NCBI GenBank assembly: GCA_964368605.1
Contig: CAYJBP010000029.1
Span: 1 to 22,258 of the forward strand
Source: CAYJBP01 sp964368605
GTDB taxonomy: Bacteria > Bacillota > Dehalobacteriia > UBA4068
Direction of reading: 5' to 3'
Length of the DNA: 22,258 nucleotides
Under the pieces are notes generated by a model. It did no database searches. It saw nothing but the letters and a program-made list of their open reading frames with translations, and was not told the origin of the DNA. The first letter of the stretch is position 1, and the number at the start of each line of letters is the position of its first letter. Below, one piece after another: positions 15,623 to 22,258 of the stretch. The translations under genes and the position numbers were made by a program.

Positions 15623-15934
15623 CTATTCTAGAATATTAGAACCAACAGCCTTTTCCACGGCTTTATCGATATTGGCCAAGCCCAAACCCCTAGACCCCTC
15701 ACGGTCGGGGATTAGGATGATGGCAGGGGCAACCATGGTTGCATAATCGGCTAATTCCTCGCTTAATTCTTGGGCTAATTTTTCGGTTAAATAGATAACC
15801 GCATAATTATCCGCCGCCAATTGATGCAAGGCTTTAGCTGCTTTTGGGGCATCGTCTACCGGCACGGTTTTAATGCCCAAAGCCGAAAAGGCCAAAATAC
15901 TTTCTCTATCGCCGATAACCGCTATTTTATACAT
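15623..15934 (-). CDS. ntpG: V/A-type ATPase subunit F
   Basis: A 103-residue central-stalk subunit that binds the D shaft and is called NtpG in E. hirae. The N-terminal Met-Tyr-Lys-Ile-Ala-Val-Ile-Gly-Asp is the usual first strand of its small Rossmann-like fold, and the C-terminal Ile-Pro-Asp-Arg-Glu-Gly-Ser-Arg-Gly-Leu-Gly segment is typical. It overlaps the end of subunit C by eight bases. Family length is about 100 residues, so it is complete. Confidence 0.93.
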   Translation of the reverse strand: MYKIAVIGDRESILAFSALGIKTVPVDDAPKAAKALHQLAADNYAVIYLTEKLAQELSEELADYATMVAPAIILIPDREGSRGLGLANIDKAVEKAVGSNILE

Positions 15935-16916
15935 AGGTTTTCCGCAACCTTTCCATTATGGATTGTGGCTGATCGCCGATTTTGCGCCCGGCCATTAAAG
16001 TAAATACGGCCGTGCTTTCTAATTCGGTGGCGGCCAAAAAGGCCATTACCGGCTCTACGCCAAAGCCCACATATTTGGCCTGCTGCCAATGGCCGATTAA
16101 GGCATCATCGGCTAGGCGATCCATTTCGGCTAAGCCGATTTGGCCGCGCAAAGCCTTAGCGCCTGCTTGGGCGGCTTGCGCTAGGGCATGGCCGTCTTTA
16201 TACAGGCTTTCGAGGGCTTCGGGGGTAATATCTACCTTTAGCATGGCCAAAGGGGTAATACCACCATTGATATAAAAATCGGCCAAACGGCTAAAATCTT
16301 GGCCGCTATACTTTAAGCGTACTGCCATCCGCAGATTGGCGCTATCGATGGCCAAACGAACATATTCTTTTAAAAGCTTAATTCCGCTTTTGGCGGCAAT
16401 ATCGCTCATTTGCTGATACATGGCCTGATCTAAAACCGTATCGGCCAGGCGTGGATCTTGGGTGCGAGCCAGCATTTCCTCGGCTTTACGCGCGGCATCC
16501 CTTAGGGCAGCCGGCAAAAGATCAAAGGCGCTTTCTTCGGCCACTTTTTCGATAATAGTTGCATCCACAGTGCCGGTATTTAGCAATAGATGGCTAAATT
16601 CCTCGCCTTTAGCTTTGCCTTTGATTAAGGCCTTAATATTATGATAATCATATTTAAGGCGAAATAAGCCAATTAGGCTTTTATCGGGCAAAACTTTTTC
16701 TAATTCACTAAAGGTATAGGCCTGCTTGGCATTTAGGGCTTTGGCCAAATCCTTGATATCATCGCCATAGCCGCATTCGCTTAAAACCTTAAGCGCTTCG
16801 TCATCGGTGGGCGCTTCGGCCATTTTGCGCAAACGATCGCGGTTGAGAAGGCTGTTTTCCAAGGCTCTTACCCTGGCCGAGGCATATAAATAATCTATGT
16901 CTTGATATTGTGCCAC
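15927..16916 (-). CDS. ntpC: V/A-type ATPase subunit C (d-type, rotor cap)
   Basis: A 329-residue, almost wholly helical subunit that sits as a funnel on the K ring and links it to D and F. The N-terminal Tyr-Leu-Tyr-Ala-Ser-Ala-Arg-Val-Arg-Ala-Leu-Glu block and the later Leu-Lys-Tyr-Asp-Tyr-His-Asn-Ile-Lys-Ala are family signatures. The threefold helical repeat expected of this family is suggested by recurring Tyr/Leu-rich blocks. The gene begins twelve bases after subunit E with a GGGAG site. It ends overlapping subunit F. No odd features. Confidence 0.94.
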   Translation of the reverse strand: MAQYQDIDYLYASARVRALENSLLNRDRLRKMAEAPTDDEALKVLSECGYGDDIKDLAKALNAKQAYTFSELEKVLPDKSLIGLFRLKYDYHNIKALIKGKAKGEEFSHLLLNTGTVDATIIEKVAEESAFDLLPAALRDAARKAEEMLARTQDPRLADTVLDQAMYQQMSDIAAKSGIKLLKEYVRLAIDSANLRMAVRLKYSGQDFSRLADFYINGGITPLAMLKVDITPEALESLYKDGHALAQAAQAGAKALRGQIGLAEMDRLADDALIGHWQQAKYVGFGVEPVMAFLAATELESTAVFTLMAGRKIGDQPQSIMERLRKTYV

Positions 16917-16928
16917 TCAATCACTCCC

Positions 16929-17528
16929 TTAATCGGCGAATAATATTTCGGCAATTTCGCCGGCTAATTGCTCGCGGGTATCCCAAATAAGTTTGGCCAA
17001 AGAGCAATTAATTTCTAAAGCGCCTTCGCTAATAATAAAGCCAAAGCCGATATCCTTGGCCTTAGTTGCCAACTGCAATTCGCCCTTTTTACCCAGCTTA
17101 ACCAATTCTTGATTGGCCTTGCTAATAATAGATTCGGCCAGATGCGCATATTGTGGGGCAAACATTACTTGCCCACTGCCGCCAATGGTAGAGGCTATCA
17201 TCAATTTAAGCAATAAATCTTCTTTTTCGGTATCGGGCAAATTATCCAAATGCGCTATGGCCTGCTTAAAGGCCTCATCAATCATGGCCTGCTTTTCGGC
17301 AAGCATTTCTTTGCGCACTTCTAATTCGGCACCGGCCATAATCCGCTCGCCGGCACGCTCGATATCCAAAACATTTTTTTCCTCGATTTGGCTTAAAGCC
17401 AACTCGGTTTTTTGCTGATAGTCTTTACTAATTATAGCGGCCTCGTCACGAGCAACATTTAAAATTTGCTCTTTTTGCGCATTGGCATCTGCGATAATTT
17501 TTTCGATAATATTTTCAATGCCGTTCAT
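16929..17528 (-). CDS. ntpE: V/A-type ATPase subunit E (peripheral stalk)
   Basis: A 199-residue peripheral stalk subunit. Residues 1-95 are a long charged coiled coil rich in Glu, Lys, Ala and Ile that pairs with the small subunit encoded at the front of the operon. The C-terminal part (about 100-199) is the globular head that contacts the A/B crown, with Gly-Phe-Gly-Phe-Ile-Ile-Ser-Glu-Gly-Ala-Leu-Glu-Ile-Asn as its most typical stretch. It starts 34 bases after subunit K with AGGGG seven bases before the ATG. Sequence conservation is low in this family, but the position between K and C supports the call. Confidence 0.92.
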   Translation of the reverse strand: MNGIENIIEKIIADANAQKEQILNVARDEAAIISKDYQQKTELALSQIEEKNVLDIERAGERIMAGAELEVRKEMLAEKQAMIDEAFKQAIAHLDNLPDTEKEDLLLKLMIASTIGGSGQVMFAPQYAHLAESIISKANQELVKLGKKGELQLATKAKDIGFGFIISEGALEINCSLAKLIWDTREQLAGEIAEILFAD

Positions 17529-17562
17529 ATAAAACCCCTATCTTTGAAGTTTTTAGTTGCTA

Positions 17563-18045
17563 TTATACATTGATCAACATTAAGATAGACACCAACAAAG
17601 CCAATACGGCATAGGTTTCTACCATGGCCGGATAAAGCATCGATTTGGCTAATTCTTCGGGGCGCTTAGCAATAATACCCATCGAAGCAGCAGCGGCACG
17701 GCCTTGGGCAATGCCCGAAAAATAGCCGGCAATAGCAATTGGCAAGGCCGATACAAAATAGCCTAAGCCCTGGGTAATAGCTAAATCGGTATTACCGGCA
17801 AAAACACCGGTATTACTCATAATTAAAAAGGCAATCAATAAACCATAAATACCTTGGGTGCCGGGCAAAGCTTGCAAAAGCAAAGTTTGACCGAATTTAC
17901 CGGGGTCTTCGGTTAAAACCCCTGCTGCCGATTCGCCGGCAATACCTACACCTTTAGCGCTACCGGCACCGGCAAAACCGGCGGCCAATGCTGCACCTAA
18001 TAAAGCCCAAAACATACCATTGCTCAACCATTCAAAAGCTCCCAT
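17563..18045 (-). CDS. ntpK: V/A-type ATPase subunit K (membrane rotor ring)
   Basis: A 160-residue, four-helix proteolipid made of two fused hairpins that forms the ion-carrying ring. Helices lie at about 12-35, 52-78, 88-115 and 136-159. The ion carboxylate is Glu143 in the last helix (Met-Val-Glu-Thr-Tyr-Ala). The first hairpin has Gln64 at the matching place, in Leu-Pro-Gly-Thr-Gln-Gly. Leu60, Thr63, Gln64, Gln114 and Glu143 correspond to the Na-binding Leu61, Thr64, Gln65, Gln110 and Glu139 of Enterococcus hirae NtpK, so sodium is the predicted coupling ion. The ATG directly follows the subunit I stop codon, with AAGGAGG inside the end of subunit I. Confidence 0.97.
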   Translation of the reverse strand: MGAFEWLSNGMFWALLGAALAAGFAGAGSAKGVGIAGESAAGVLTEDPGKFGQTLLLQALPGTQGIYGLLIAFLIMSNTGVFAGNTDLAITQGLGYFVSALPIAIAGYFSGIAQGRAAAASMGIIAKRPEELAKSMLYPAMVETYAVLALLVSILMLINV

Positions 18046-19992
18046 TTACTTTTCCTCCTTAATATGCACATATTTATTTTTGTAATATAGCGGCCTAAAA
18101 GCACGGCCACCTGCTGCAAAAAACCGTCCGAAAAATTCAACATAAATCAAGCGGCAGCTATGCACAAATGCGCCCAGCAAACCGATAAATAAATTGAATG
18201 TTTGGCCGATAACAAACACAACTACGAATAAAATCCAGCCAACAACCCCATCGCCGGCTAAAGAGCCCATCGAGTTCATAACCTGGGCTACAACCCCGGT
18301 AGATAAACCCAAAGCCATTAACCTGGAATAAGATAGGATATCCGATAAATAAGCGGTAATGCCATAAAGCGAGCTTAAGCCGCCCATTACCTTACCCATA
18401 ACCGTGGGTTTTTTACGGCCGCCGGTAACAAGTACCCCGGCTGCACCTGCTGCGGCAATATAGATGCCAAAGCTTGCACCCAATAAGGTGGCGATTAGGC
18501 CGCCAACTATCAAATACCAAAGGCCGATATCGCAAATGGCATCCATGGTTTTACCTTCTTTAATCATGCGGTAGGCACTTAAGCCCATACCGATAAATAA
18601 GTTAACCACACCAATGCCGATTGCAATAAAGAGCACGGAAATCGGATCTTCTAAAGGATTGAATAAAATTGGCGGTATTGCCCAGTTATCATAGCCGAGC
18701 ATTTTGCCCAAAGCTGTGGGAAAATCGCCAAACCAACTGGAGAATAAAGCACCAAATAATATAGAAGAAACCCCAACAGAGCAAGCTACAATCAGGAAAT
18801 TGCGAATAGTGCCGGTAGGCTTCATTTTTTTAATTGCCCAGAAGGTAGCTAAAGATAAGATTAAACCATACATGGCATCGCCCAGCATCATCCCAAAAAA
18901 TAATACGAAGAAAAACATTACAAAAGGATTAGGATCGACAACCGACCCGGCCTTAGGCATGCCGTATAATTCGGTGATGGCCGCAAAGGGGGCGGCGGCG
19001 GCCGAGTTTTGCATTAAGGTGGGGATATCATCTTCCGGGGCCGGCTCGCTAAATTGCCAGGCGCAGCCTAAGGAAGCTAAAATATCGGCTACTTGTTTTT
19101 CTTTGGGGGAAGGCACCCAGGCCTCCCAGTACATGGTGTTTTGGCCAATCAAAAAATCTTTGCTTAAATTTTGCCAATCCATTTGCAAATTAAGGGCATC
19201 GAAGGCCAATTCCAAAAGGGGCAAATCTTTTTTAAGTACATCTAATTCTTTGATAATAGCTTCTTGTTCTTTTTGCAAATCAAGACAAATATCCTCGGCA
19301 TTTTGCTTGGCAATTCGGGCTTGGCCAACCTCGCCTTTAAACTGAATCTGGCTAAAGCTATAAGGCTTAAGCAGCTCGGCTAATTGCTCGGTTATGGCCT
19401 TATGGCCAATAATTTGCCAATAATGATTTTCATTATCTGAGGAAATAAGGTCGATTTTAATTAAACTAAGTTGCCGCTCTACCTCTTCCCTAATAAGACG
19501 GCTATCATGGGCAGAAGGGCAGGTAGATCGCCATACAAAAAACTGTTTGCCGCCATCGGCCTCAAGAGCGATATCGCTATCTAACCAAGGTTTTAAGGCA
19601 GCCATCCTAACTGTTTGTTGATTTTGTTCTGCAAAGATATTAGTTAACTTTTGGTTAAGCTCCATTATTTGCAAGGCTTTGCCTAAAGCCTTATCCAACA
19701 TATCCAAATCATATAATTCCTGCTCTATATAGCTTGCACGAGGTGCTAAGAGCGCTTTTTTGATTTTGGTATACTTATGCAAGGTATCGATTGCGGCCTG
19801 AATTTGATTACGCTTGGCCACAATGGCATTATCTTGCTTAAATGCAGCTAAAGCTCCGCTTGCCACCAATTCTTGCCCGGCCTGAGCATCTTTAATCTCT
19901 ACCGAGCCTAAAGGGGTAAGGGCCCGCAAAACAGCCTCTTTTTGCTGGGTTGGCATAATAGTTTGCAGTTTTTTCATGCCAATAAGTGTCAT
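18046..19992 (-). CDS. ntpI: V/A-type ATPase subunit I (membrane stator, a-subunit)
   Basis: A 648-residue stator subunit. The N-terminal half (1-350) is cytoplasmic with two coiled-coil parts around 50-125 and 225-275; it bends to meet the peripheral stalks. The C-terminal half has seven or eight membrane segments between about 355 and 620. The family blocks Phe-Phe-Gly-Met-Met-Leu-Gly-Asp-Ala-Met-Tyr-Gly (365-376), Ser-Tyr-Ser-Arg-Leu-Met-Ala-Leu-Gly (554-562) and His-Ser-Cys-Arg-Leu-Ile-Tyr-Val-Glu-Phe-Phe (611-621) are intact. Arg557 is the candidate essential arginine facing the ring carboxylate. The ATG overlaps the preceding stop codon by one base (TAATG). Met6 could be an alternative start. 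Confidence 0.96.
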   Translation of the reverse strand: MTLIGMKKLQTIMPTQQKEAVLRALTPLGSVEIKDAQAGQELVASGALAAFKQDNAIVAKRNQIQAAIDTLHKYTKIKKALLAPRASYIEQELYDLDMLDKALGKALQIMELNQKLTNIFAEQNQQTVRMAALKPWLDSDIALEADGGKQFFVWRSTCPSAHDSRLIREEVERQLSLIKIDLISSDNENHYWQIIGHKAITEQLAELLKPYSFSQIQFKGEVGQARIAKQNAEDICLDLQKEQEAIIKELDVLKKDLPLLELAFDALNLQMDWQNLSKDFLIGQNTMYWEAWVPSPKEKQVADILASLGCAWQFSEPAPEDDIPTLMQNSAAAAPFAAITELYGMPKAGSVVDPNPFVMFFFVLFFGMMLGDAMYGLILSLATFWAIKKMKPTGTIRNFLIVACSVGVSSILFGALFSSWFGDFPTALGKMLGYDNWAIPPILFNPLEDPISVLFIAIGIGVVNLFIGMGLSAYRMIKEGKTMDAICDIGLWYLIVGGLIATLLGASFGIYIAAAGAAGVLVTGGRKKPTVMGKVMGGLSSLYGITAYLSDILSYSRLMALGLSTGVVAQVMNSMGSLAGDGVVGWILFVVVFVIGQTFNLFIGLLGAFVHSCRLIYVEFFGRFFAAGGRAFRPLYYKNKYVHIKEEK

Positions 19993-20306
19993 TAATCACC
20001 CACAACCCTTCGTAAAATTATCTCGATTGCTTGTTTTGTGCGCGGGGCGGCTTTTTCTTTTAGGGCGCTAATTTCGTTGCGTACCTGCTCGGTTTTTACC
20101 GAGGCGCGGGCACGGCTTTGATCGGTAGCTTCTTTTAGTTTTTCATTAGCAGCTTTTTGGGCTTGTTCTGTTTTTTCGGCCAGGCCGGTTTCGCCGTTTG
20201 CCGAAGCTTGCTTTTGCATTTTCTTGGCTTCTGCCTGCGCATCAATAATAATTTGCTGCGCTTTTTGTTCAGCTTGATAAATGTCCTTCAAAGCATCTAC
20301 TGCCAT
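19992..20306 (-). CDS. Small coiled-coil V/A-type ATPase stalk subunit (G/H type)
   Basis: A 104-residue, almost entirely charged helical protein rich in Lys, Glu, Ala and Gln, with no membrane segment. Its size, coiled-coil character and position before subunit I match the small peripheral stalk subunit (NtpF in E. hirae, AhaH in archaea), which pairs with subunit E. A Gly-Glu-Thr-Gly stretch near 38-41 breaks the helix. Two ATGs lie side by side (20309 and 20306); AAGGTGG at 20314-20320 is seven bases from the second and four from the first, so the second is preferred by spacing. It is the first gene of the operon. The call relies on context because such coils are not diagnostic by sequence. 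Confidence 0.8.
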   Translation of the reverse strand: MAVDALKDIYQAEQKAQQIIIDAQAEAKKMQKQASANGETGLAEKTEQAQKAANEKLKEATDQSRARASVKTEQVRNEISALKEKAAPRTKQAIEIILRRVVGD

Positions 20307-20380
20307 CATATCACCACCTTAAATTGGAATAGCAAAAATTTTTACTAAAATTAAAATTTGTCATAAACGTGTACTGTATA

Positions 20381-20410
20381 ATTATACCATTATTAAACTA
20401 TTGATGTCAA
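20381..20410 (-). promoter_or_regulatory. Consensus sigma-A promoter of the V-type ATPase operon
   Basis: On the minus strand, TTGACA (20410-20405) and TATAAT (20386-20381) both match the consensus perfectly, with an 18-base spacer and a TG one base before the -10 box (extended -10). The transcript should begin near 20374, giving a leader of about 65 bases. The -35 lies inside ATTGA-TG-TCAAT and the -10 inside the perfect palindrome GTATAATTATAC (20376-20387). Confidence 0.85.
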
Positions 20411-20470
20411 TCATTATACTGCTTTCTGCCAGCAATTTTATAAAAATATTTATCTGAAATCAGCAGGAAT

Positions 20471-20499
20471 TTGCGACAAAAAAACAGAATATTGATAAG
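20471..20499 (+). promoter_or_regulatory. Weak candidate promoter of the asparaginase gene
   Basis: TTGCGA (20471-20476) and GATAAG (20494-20499) are 17 bases apart and each match four of six consensus bases. The start of transcription would be about 20 bases before the ATG, leaving room only for the ribosome site AAAGGAG (20514-20520). Other AT-rich -10-like strings nearby are possible. Confidence 0.3.
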
Positions 20500-20528
20500 T
20501 TGACATTATAAATAAAGGAGTTGCGATT

Positions 20529-21536
20529 ATGGCAGAGATTTTAGTTAGCTCAACCCGTGGCTGGGTAGTGGAGAATATTGTCCGTGGTACAGTGGTTGTT
20601 TTAGGCAAAGAGGCTAAAATCATCGGTTCTTGCGGTGATAGCCACTTTTTATCATTCATTCGCTCATCTGCAAAACCTTTATTAACTACCTTTATGTTAC
20701 AAACAGGGGTAGCCGAAGCCTTCGATTTAAATAATCAGCAAATTGCCGTTAGCTCCAGCTCGCATATAGGCGAGGATATCCATGTTAATACAATTACTTC
20801 CATATTAAATAAGATTGGACTAACTGCCGATAATATGAATATCGGTACCGATTATTCAATGTACAAACCTCTGCGCGAACAGCGTATTGCCCAAGGCATT
20901 GCTCCGCAAAAGCTTTTTCATTGTTGCTCGGGCAAACATGCATTAATGATGGCAACTTGCCTGCATATGGGTTGGGATATCGCCAATTATCAGGATTTAG
21001 AGCATCCCTTGCAGCAATATTTATTGCAGCAATTTGCCGCTATTGCCGAATTAAGAACAGAGGATATTCATATAGGCATAGATGGTTGCGGCGTGCCTGT
21101 TTACGCTTTACCTTTATACAATATCGCCTTAAGCTATTATAATCTATTTAACGAAAGCCGGATGATGCCGGAGCAAGCGGCTGCCGCCGATAAAGCACTT
21201 ACCGCCTTGGCCGAGTATCCGCAATTAATTTCCGGCACGGATCAATTCTGCACCGAGATTAATCGGATTACCAAGGGTCGCTTAATTGGCAAGCTGGGTG
21301 CCGACGGCGTATATTGCCTGGCTCAAAGGAATGCCGAATTTGCTTTGGCCGCCAAAACCGAAGACGGCAATGTGGATGTAATGCCGATTATCGTAATTCG
21401 GGCTTTGCGCCAAACCGAAATGATTACCGAGGACGAATTCCAGGCCTTATATCATTTAACTCGCCGCGATCTTACCAATGCCGCCGGCCAAAAAATCGGC
21501 GAAATGAAAGCCGCTTATCACCTGGAAATGTTTTAA
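20529..21536 (+). CDS. Asparaginase of the Rhizobium etli ReAV type (PF06089)
   Basis: A 335-residue cytoplasmic protein of the asparaginase II family (PF06089), not the bacterial AnsA/AnsB fold. It should hydrolyse L-asparagine to aspartate and ammonia. Key blocks match those known for the R. etli enzyme: Arg-Ser-Ser-Ala-Lys (45-49, the Ser-x-x-Lys pair Ser46/Lys49), the Ser-rich run ending Ser78-His79, Cys-Ser-Gly-Lys-His with Cys133 and Lys136, and Asp-Gly-Cys-Gly-Val-Pro with Cys187; the last three are the zinc-site residues there. Lys255 in Gly-Lys-Leu-Gly-Ala-Asp-Gly is the second lysine. AAAGGAG eight bases before the ATG sets the start. It is divergent from the ATPase operon and is followed after 74 bases by the YqeG gene without a clear terminator. 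Substrate is inferred from family only. Confidence 0.88.
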   Translation: MAEILVSSTRGWVVENIVRGTVVVLGKEAKIIGSCGDSHFLSFIRSSAKPLLTTFMLQTGVAEAFDLNNQQIAVSSSSHIGEDIHVNTITSILNKIGLTADNMNIGTDYSMYKPLREQRIAQGIAPQKLFHCCSGKHALMMATCLHMGWDIANYQDLEHPLQQYLLQQFAAIAELRTEDIHIGIDGCGVPVYALPLYNIALSYYNLFNESRMMPEQAAAADKALTALAEYPQLISGTDQFCTEINRITKGRLIGKLGADGVYCLAQRNAEFALAAKTEDGNVDVMPIIVIRALRQTEMITEDEFQALYHLTRRDLTNAAGQKIGEMKAAYHLEMF

Positions 21537-21597
21537 GCTGTCGCAATAAATATGTATAAAAGTTTACATTTAAATATAAATCACAACTGATTAGTTA

Positions 21598-21602
21598 TGG
21601 AG
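21598..21602 (+). promoter_or_regulatory. Ribosome binding site supporting a TTG start
   Basis: TGGAG lies eight bases before the TTG at 21611. The in-frame GTG at 21602 overlaps this site, so TTG is the likelier start of the YqeG gene. Confidence 0.55.
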
Positions 21603-21610
21603 TGACAACA

Positions 21611-22120
21611 TTGAGTTTTTGGAAAAAGTTTATACCGGATTTAAGTTGTAAAAGCATCATGGATATTCCCTTAAATGTCTTTCAGGAAAATGGCATCAAA
21701 GGCATTTTATTCGATTTAGATAATACGATAACCGAATGGCATCAAAACGAGGTTAGCCCCGAGGCCAGCAATTGGCTTAAGTCCTTAACTGAAGAAGGGT
21801 ATCAGGTATGTATTGTATCTAATAATAAAAAGCAAAGGGTGGCCGCAGTGGCCGAAAAGCTGGGGCTACCCTATCTTTGTGATGCCGCTAAACCTGCCAA
21901 GCATAGCTATTTTAAGGCAGCTAAGCTGATGAATCTACCCTGCGAAAACATGGCTATGGTGGGCGATCAAATTTTAACCGATGTATTGGGTGGCAATCGC
22001 TCCGGCCTGTTTACGATATTTGTGGAGTACATAAACCCCCAAGAACATTGGGGCACTGTGCATTTAATTCGTCCGCTGGAGCGCTTGGTAATGAAAAAAA
22101 TTAAAAATCAAATTAGCTAA
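21611..22120 (+). CDS. YqeG-family HAD phosphatase (HAD-IIIA)
   Basis: A 169-residue cytoplasmic protein of the YqeG family of HAD phosphatases. Motif I is Phe-Asp-Leu-Asp-Asn-Thr (34-39) with nucleophile Asp35 and acid/base Asp37. Motif II is Ile-Val-Ser-Asn-Asn (68-72), Lys94 or Lys97 supplies motif III, and Gly-Asp-Gln-Ile-Leu-Thr-Asp (118-124) is motif IV with Asp119 and Asp124. There is no cap domain of note, as usual for this group. The physiological substrate is unknown; in Bacillus the gene sits in a cluster with ribosome and shikimate genes, and the next gene here is outside the window. A TTG start at 21611 is preferred over GTG 21602 on ribosome-site grounds. A strong terminator follows directly. 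Confidence 0.9.
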   Translation: MSFWKKFIPDLSCKSIMDIPLNVFQENGIKGILFDLDNTITEWHQNEVSPEASNWLKSLTEEGYQVCIVSNNKKQRVAAVAEKLGLPYLCDAAKPAKHSYFKAAKLMNLPCENMAMVGDQILTDVLGGNRSGLFTIFVEYINPQEHWGTVHLIRPLERLVMKKIKNQIS

Positions 22121-22149
22121 AAAAAGGAGCTGTTGCAGCTCCTTTTTTT
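22119..22149 (+). terminator. Intrinsic terminator after the YqeG gene
   Basis: A seven-base-pair GC-containing stem (GGAGCTG/CAGCTCC, 22126-22132 with 22136-22142) with a TTG loop is flanked by A on the left and seven T on the right. The A/T flanks extend the stem, so it could also work for genes entering from the right. Confidence 0.92.
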
Positions 22150-22226
22150 AGTTTTACTCAAGACAAAAATTAAGGGGTTTGGAGGCAACACCCCCAAGGC
22201 CGCTAGCTGCCATTGATTTTTAGTGC
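22150..22226 (+). repeat. Dispersed intergenic repeat, copy B
   Basis: Starts with AGTTTTACTCAA as copy A does, then GGGGTTTGG and CCCCCAAGG, which fold as TTGGAGG/CCCCCAA around a CAACA loop. A module TTGATTTTTAGTGC (22213-22226) recurs in inverted orientation within copy A (11519-11532, two-base differences or fewer). No gene is seen from here to the window end at 22258. Confidence 0.45.
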
Positions 22227-22258
22227 AAAACCGTTTTGGTTCGAGTTTTTTTACGCTA

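Noticed and set aside
18704..19345. Rightward open frame of 213 codons inside subunit I
   Set aside because: Antisense shadow of subunit I caused by its codon usage; the sense frame has the full family motifs.
1..22258. CRISPR arrays, tRNA or rRNA genes and complete insertion sequences
   Set aside because: I saw no regularly spaced direct repeats, no cloverleaf-like sequence in the spacers, and no transposase; nearly all bases lie in identified genes.

Overview
The window is a conserved housekeeping stretch of a low-GC bacterium, almost certainly an anaerobic Bacillota (Clostridia or Negativicutes-like). The evidence is the dprA-topA-trmFO-xerC-hslV-hslU gene order typical of that phylum, strong AGGAGG ribosome binding sites, several TTG/ATG start choices, and a complete V/A-type ATPase operon. 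Genus-level placement cannot be made from the sequence alone. Codon choice is distinctive: GCC, GGC and AGC next to TTA and ATT, which makes GGCC and GCCGA strings very common in genes. Intergenic DNA is AT-rich.

Region 1 (1-384): the beginning of a leftward gene for an exported protein, running off the left edge, then a divergent AT-rich spacer with a long inverted repeat and a good sigma-A-type promoter reading right. Region 2 (385-11422): nine rightward genes, closely spaced or overlapping, probably one long operon. They encode an alpha/beta hydrolase, a membrane-anchored MurF-like ligase, D-Ala-D-Ala ligase, DprA, topoisomerase I, TrmFO, a XerC-type recombinase, and the HslV and HslU subunits of the HslVU protease. 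Region 3 (11423-11779): a gene-free spacer with structured repeats and a long terminator hairpin where the two transcription units converge. codY, which follows this gene set in Bacillus, is absent here.

Region 4 (20306 down to 11780, leftward): a complete V/A-type ATPase operon in the order small stalk subunit-I-K-E-C-F-A-B-D, driven by a promoter with consensus -35 and -10 boxes. The rotor subunit K keeps the residues that bind sodium in the Enterococcus hirae enzyme, so a sodium-coupled pump is the best prediction. Region 5 (20529-22120, rightward): an asparaginase of the Rhizobium etli ReAV type (PF06089) and a YqeG-family HAD phosphatase, closed by a strong terminator. Region 6 (22150-22258) carries a second, diverged copy of the intergenic repeat seen in region 3.

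The genes are mostly well-known families. I did not find a clear new defence, mobile or biosynthetic system. The points most worth following are the Mur ligase that has membrane segments in place of the UDP-MurNAc-binding domain, the intergenic repeat family, and the predicted sodium specificity of the ATPase.
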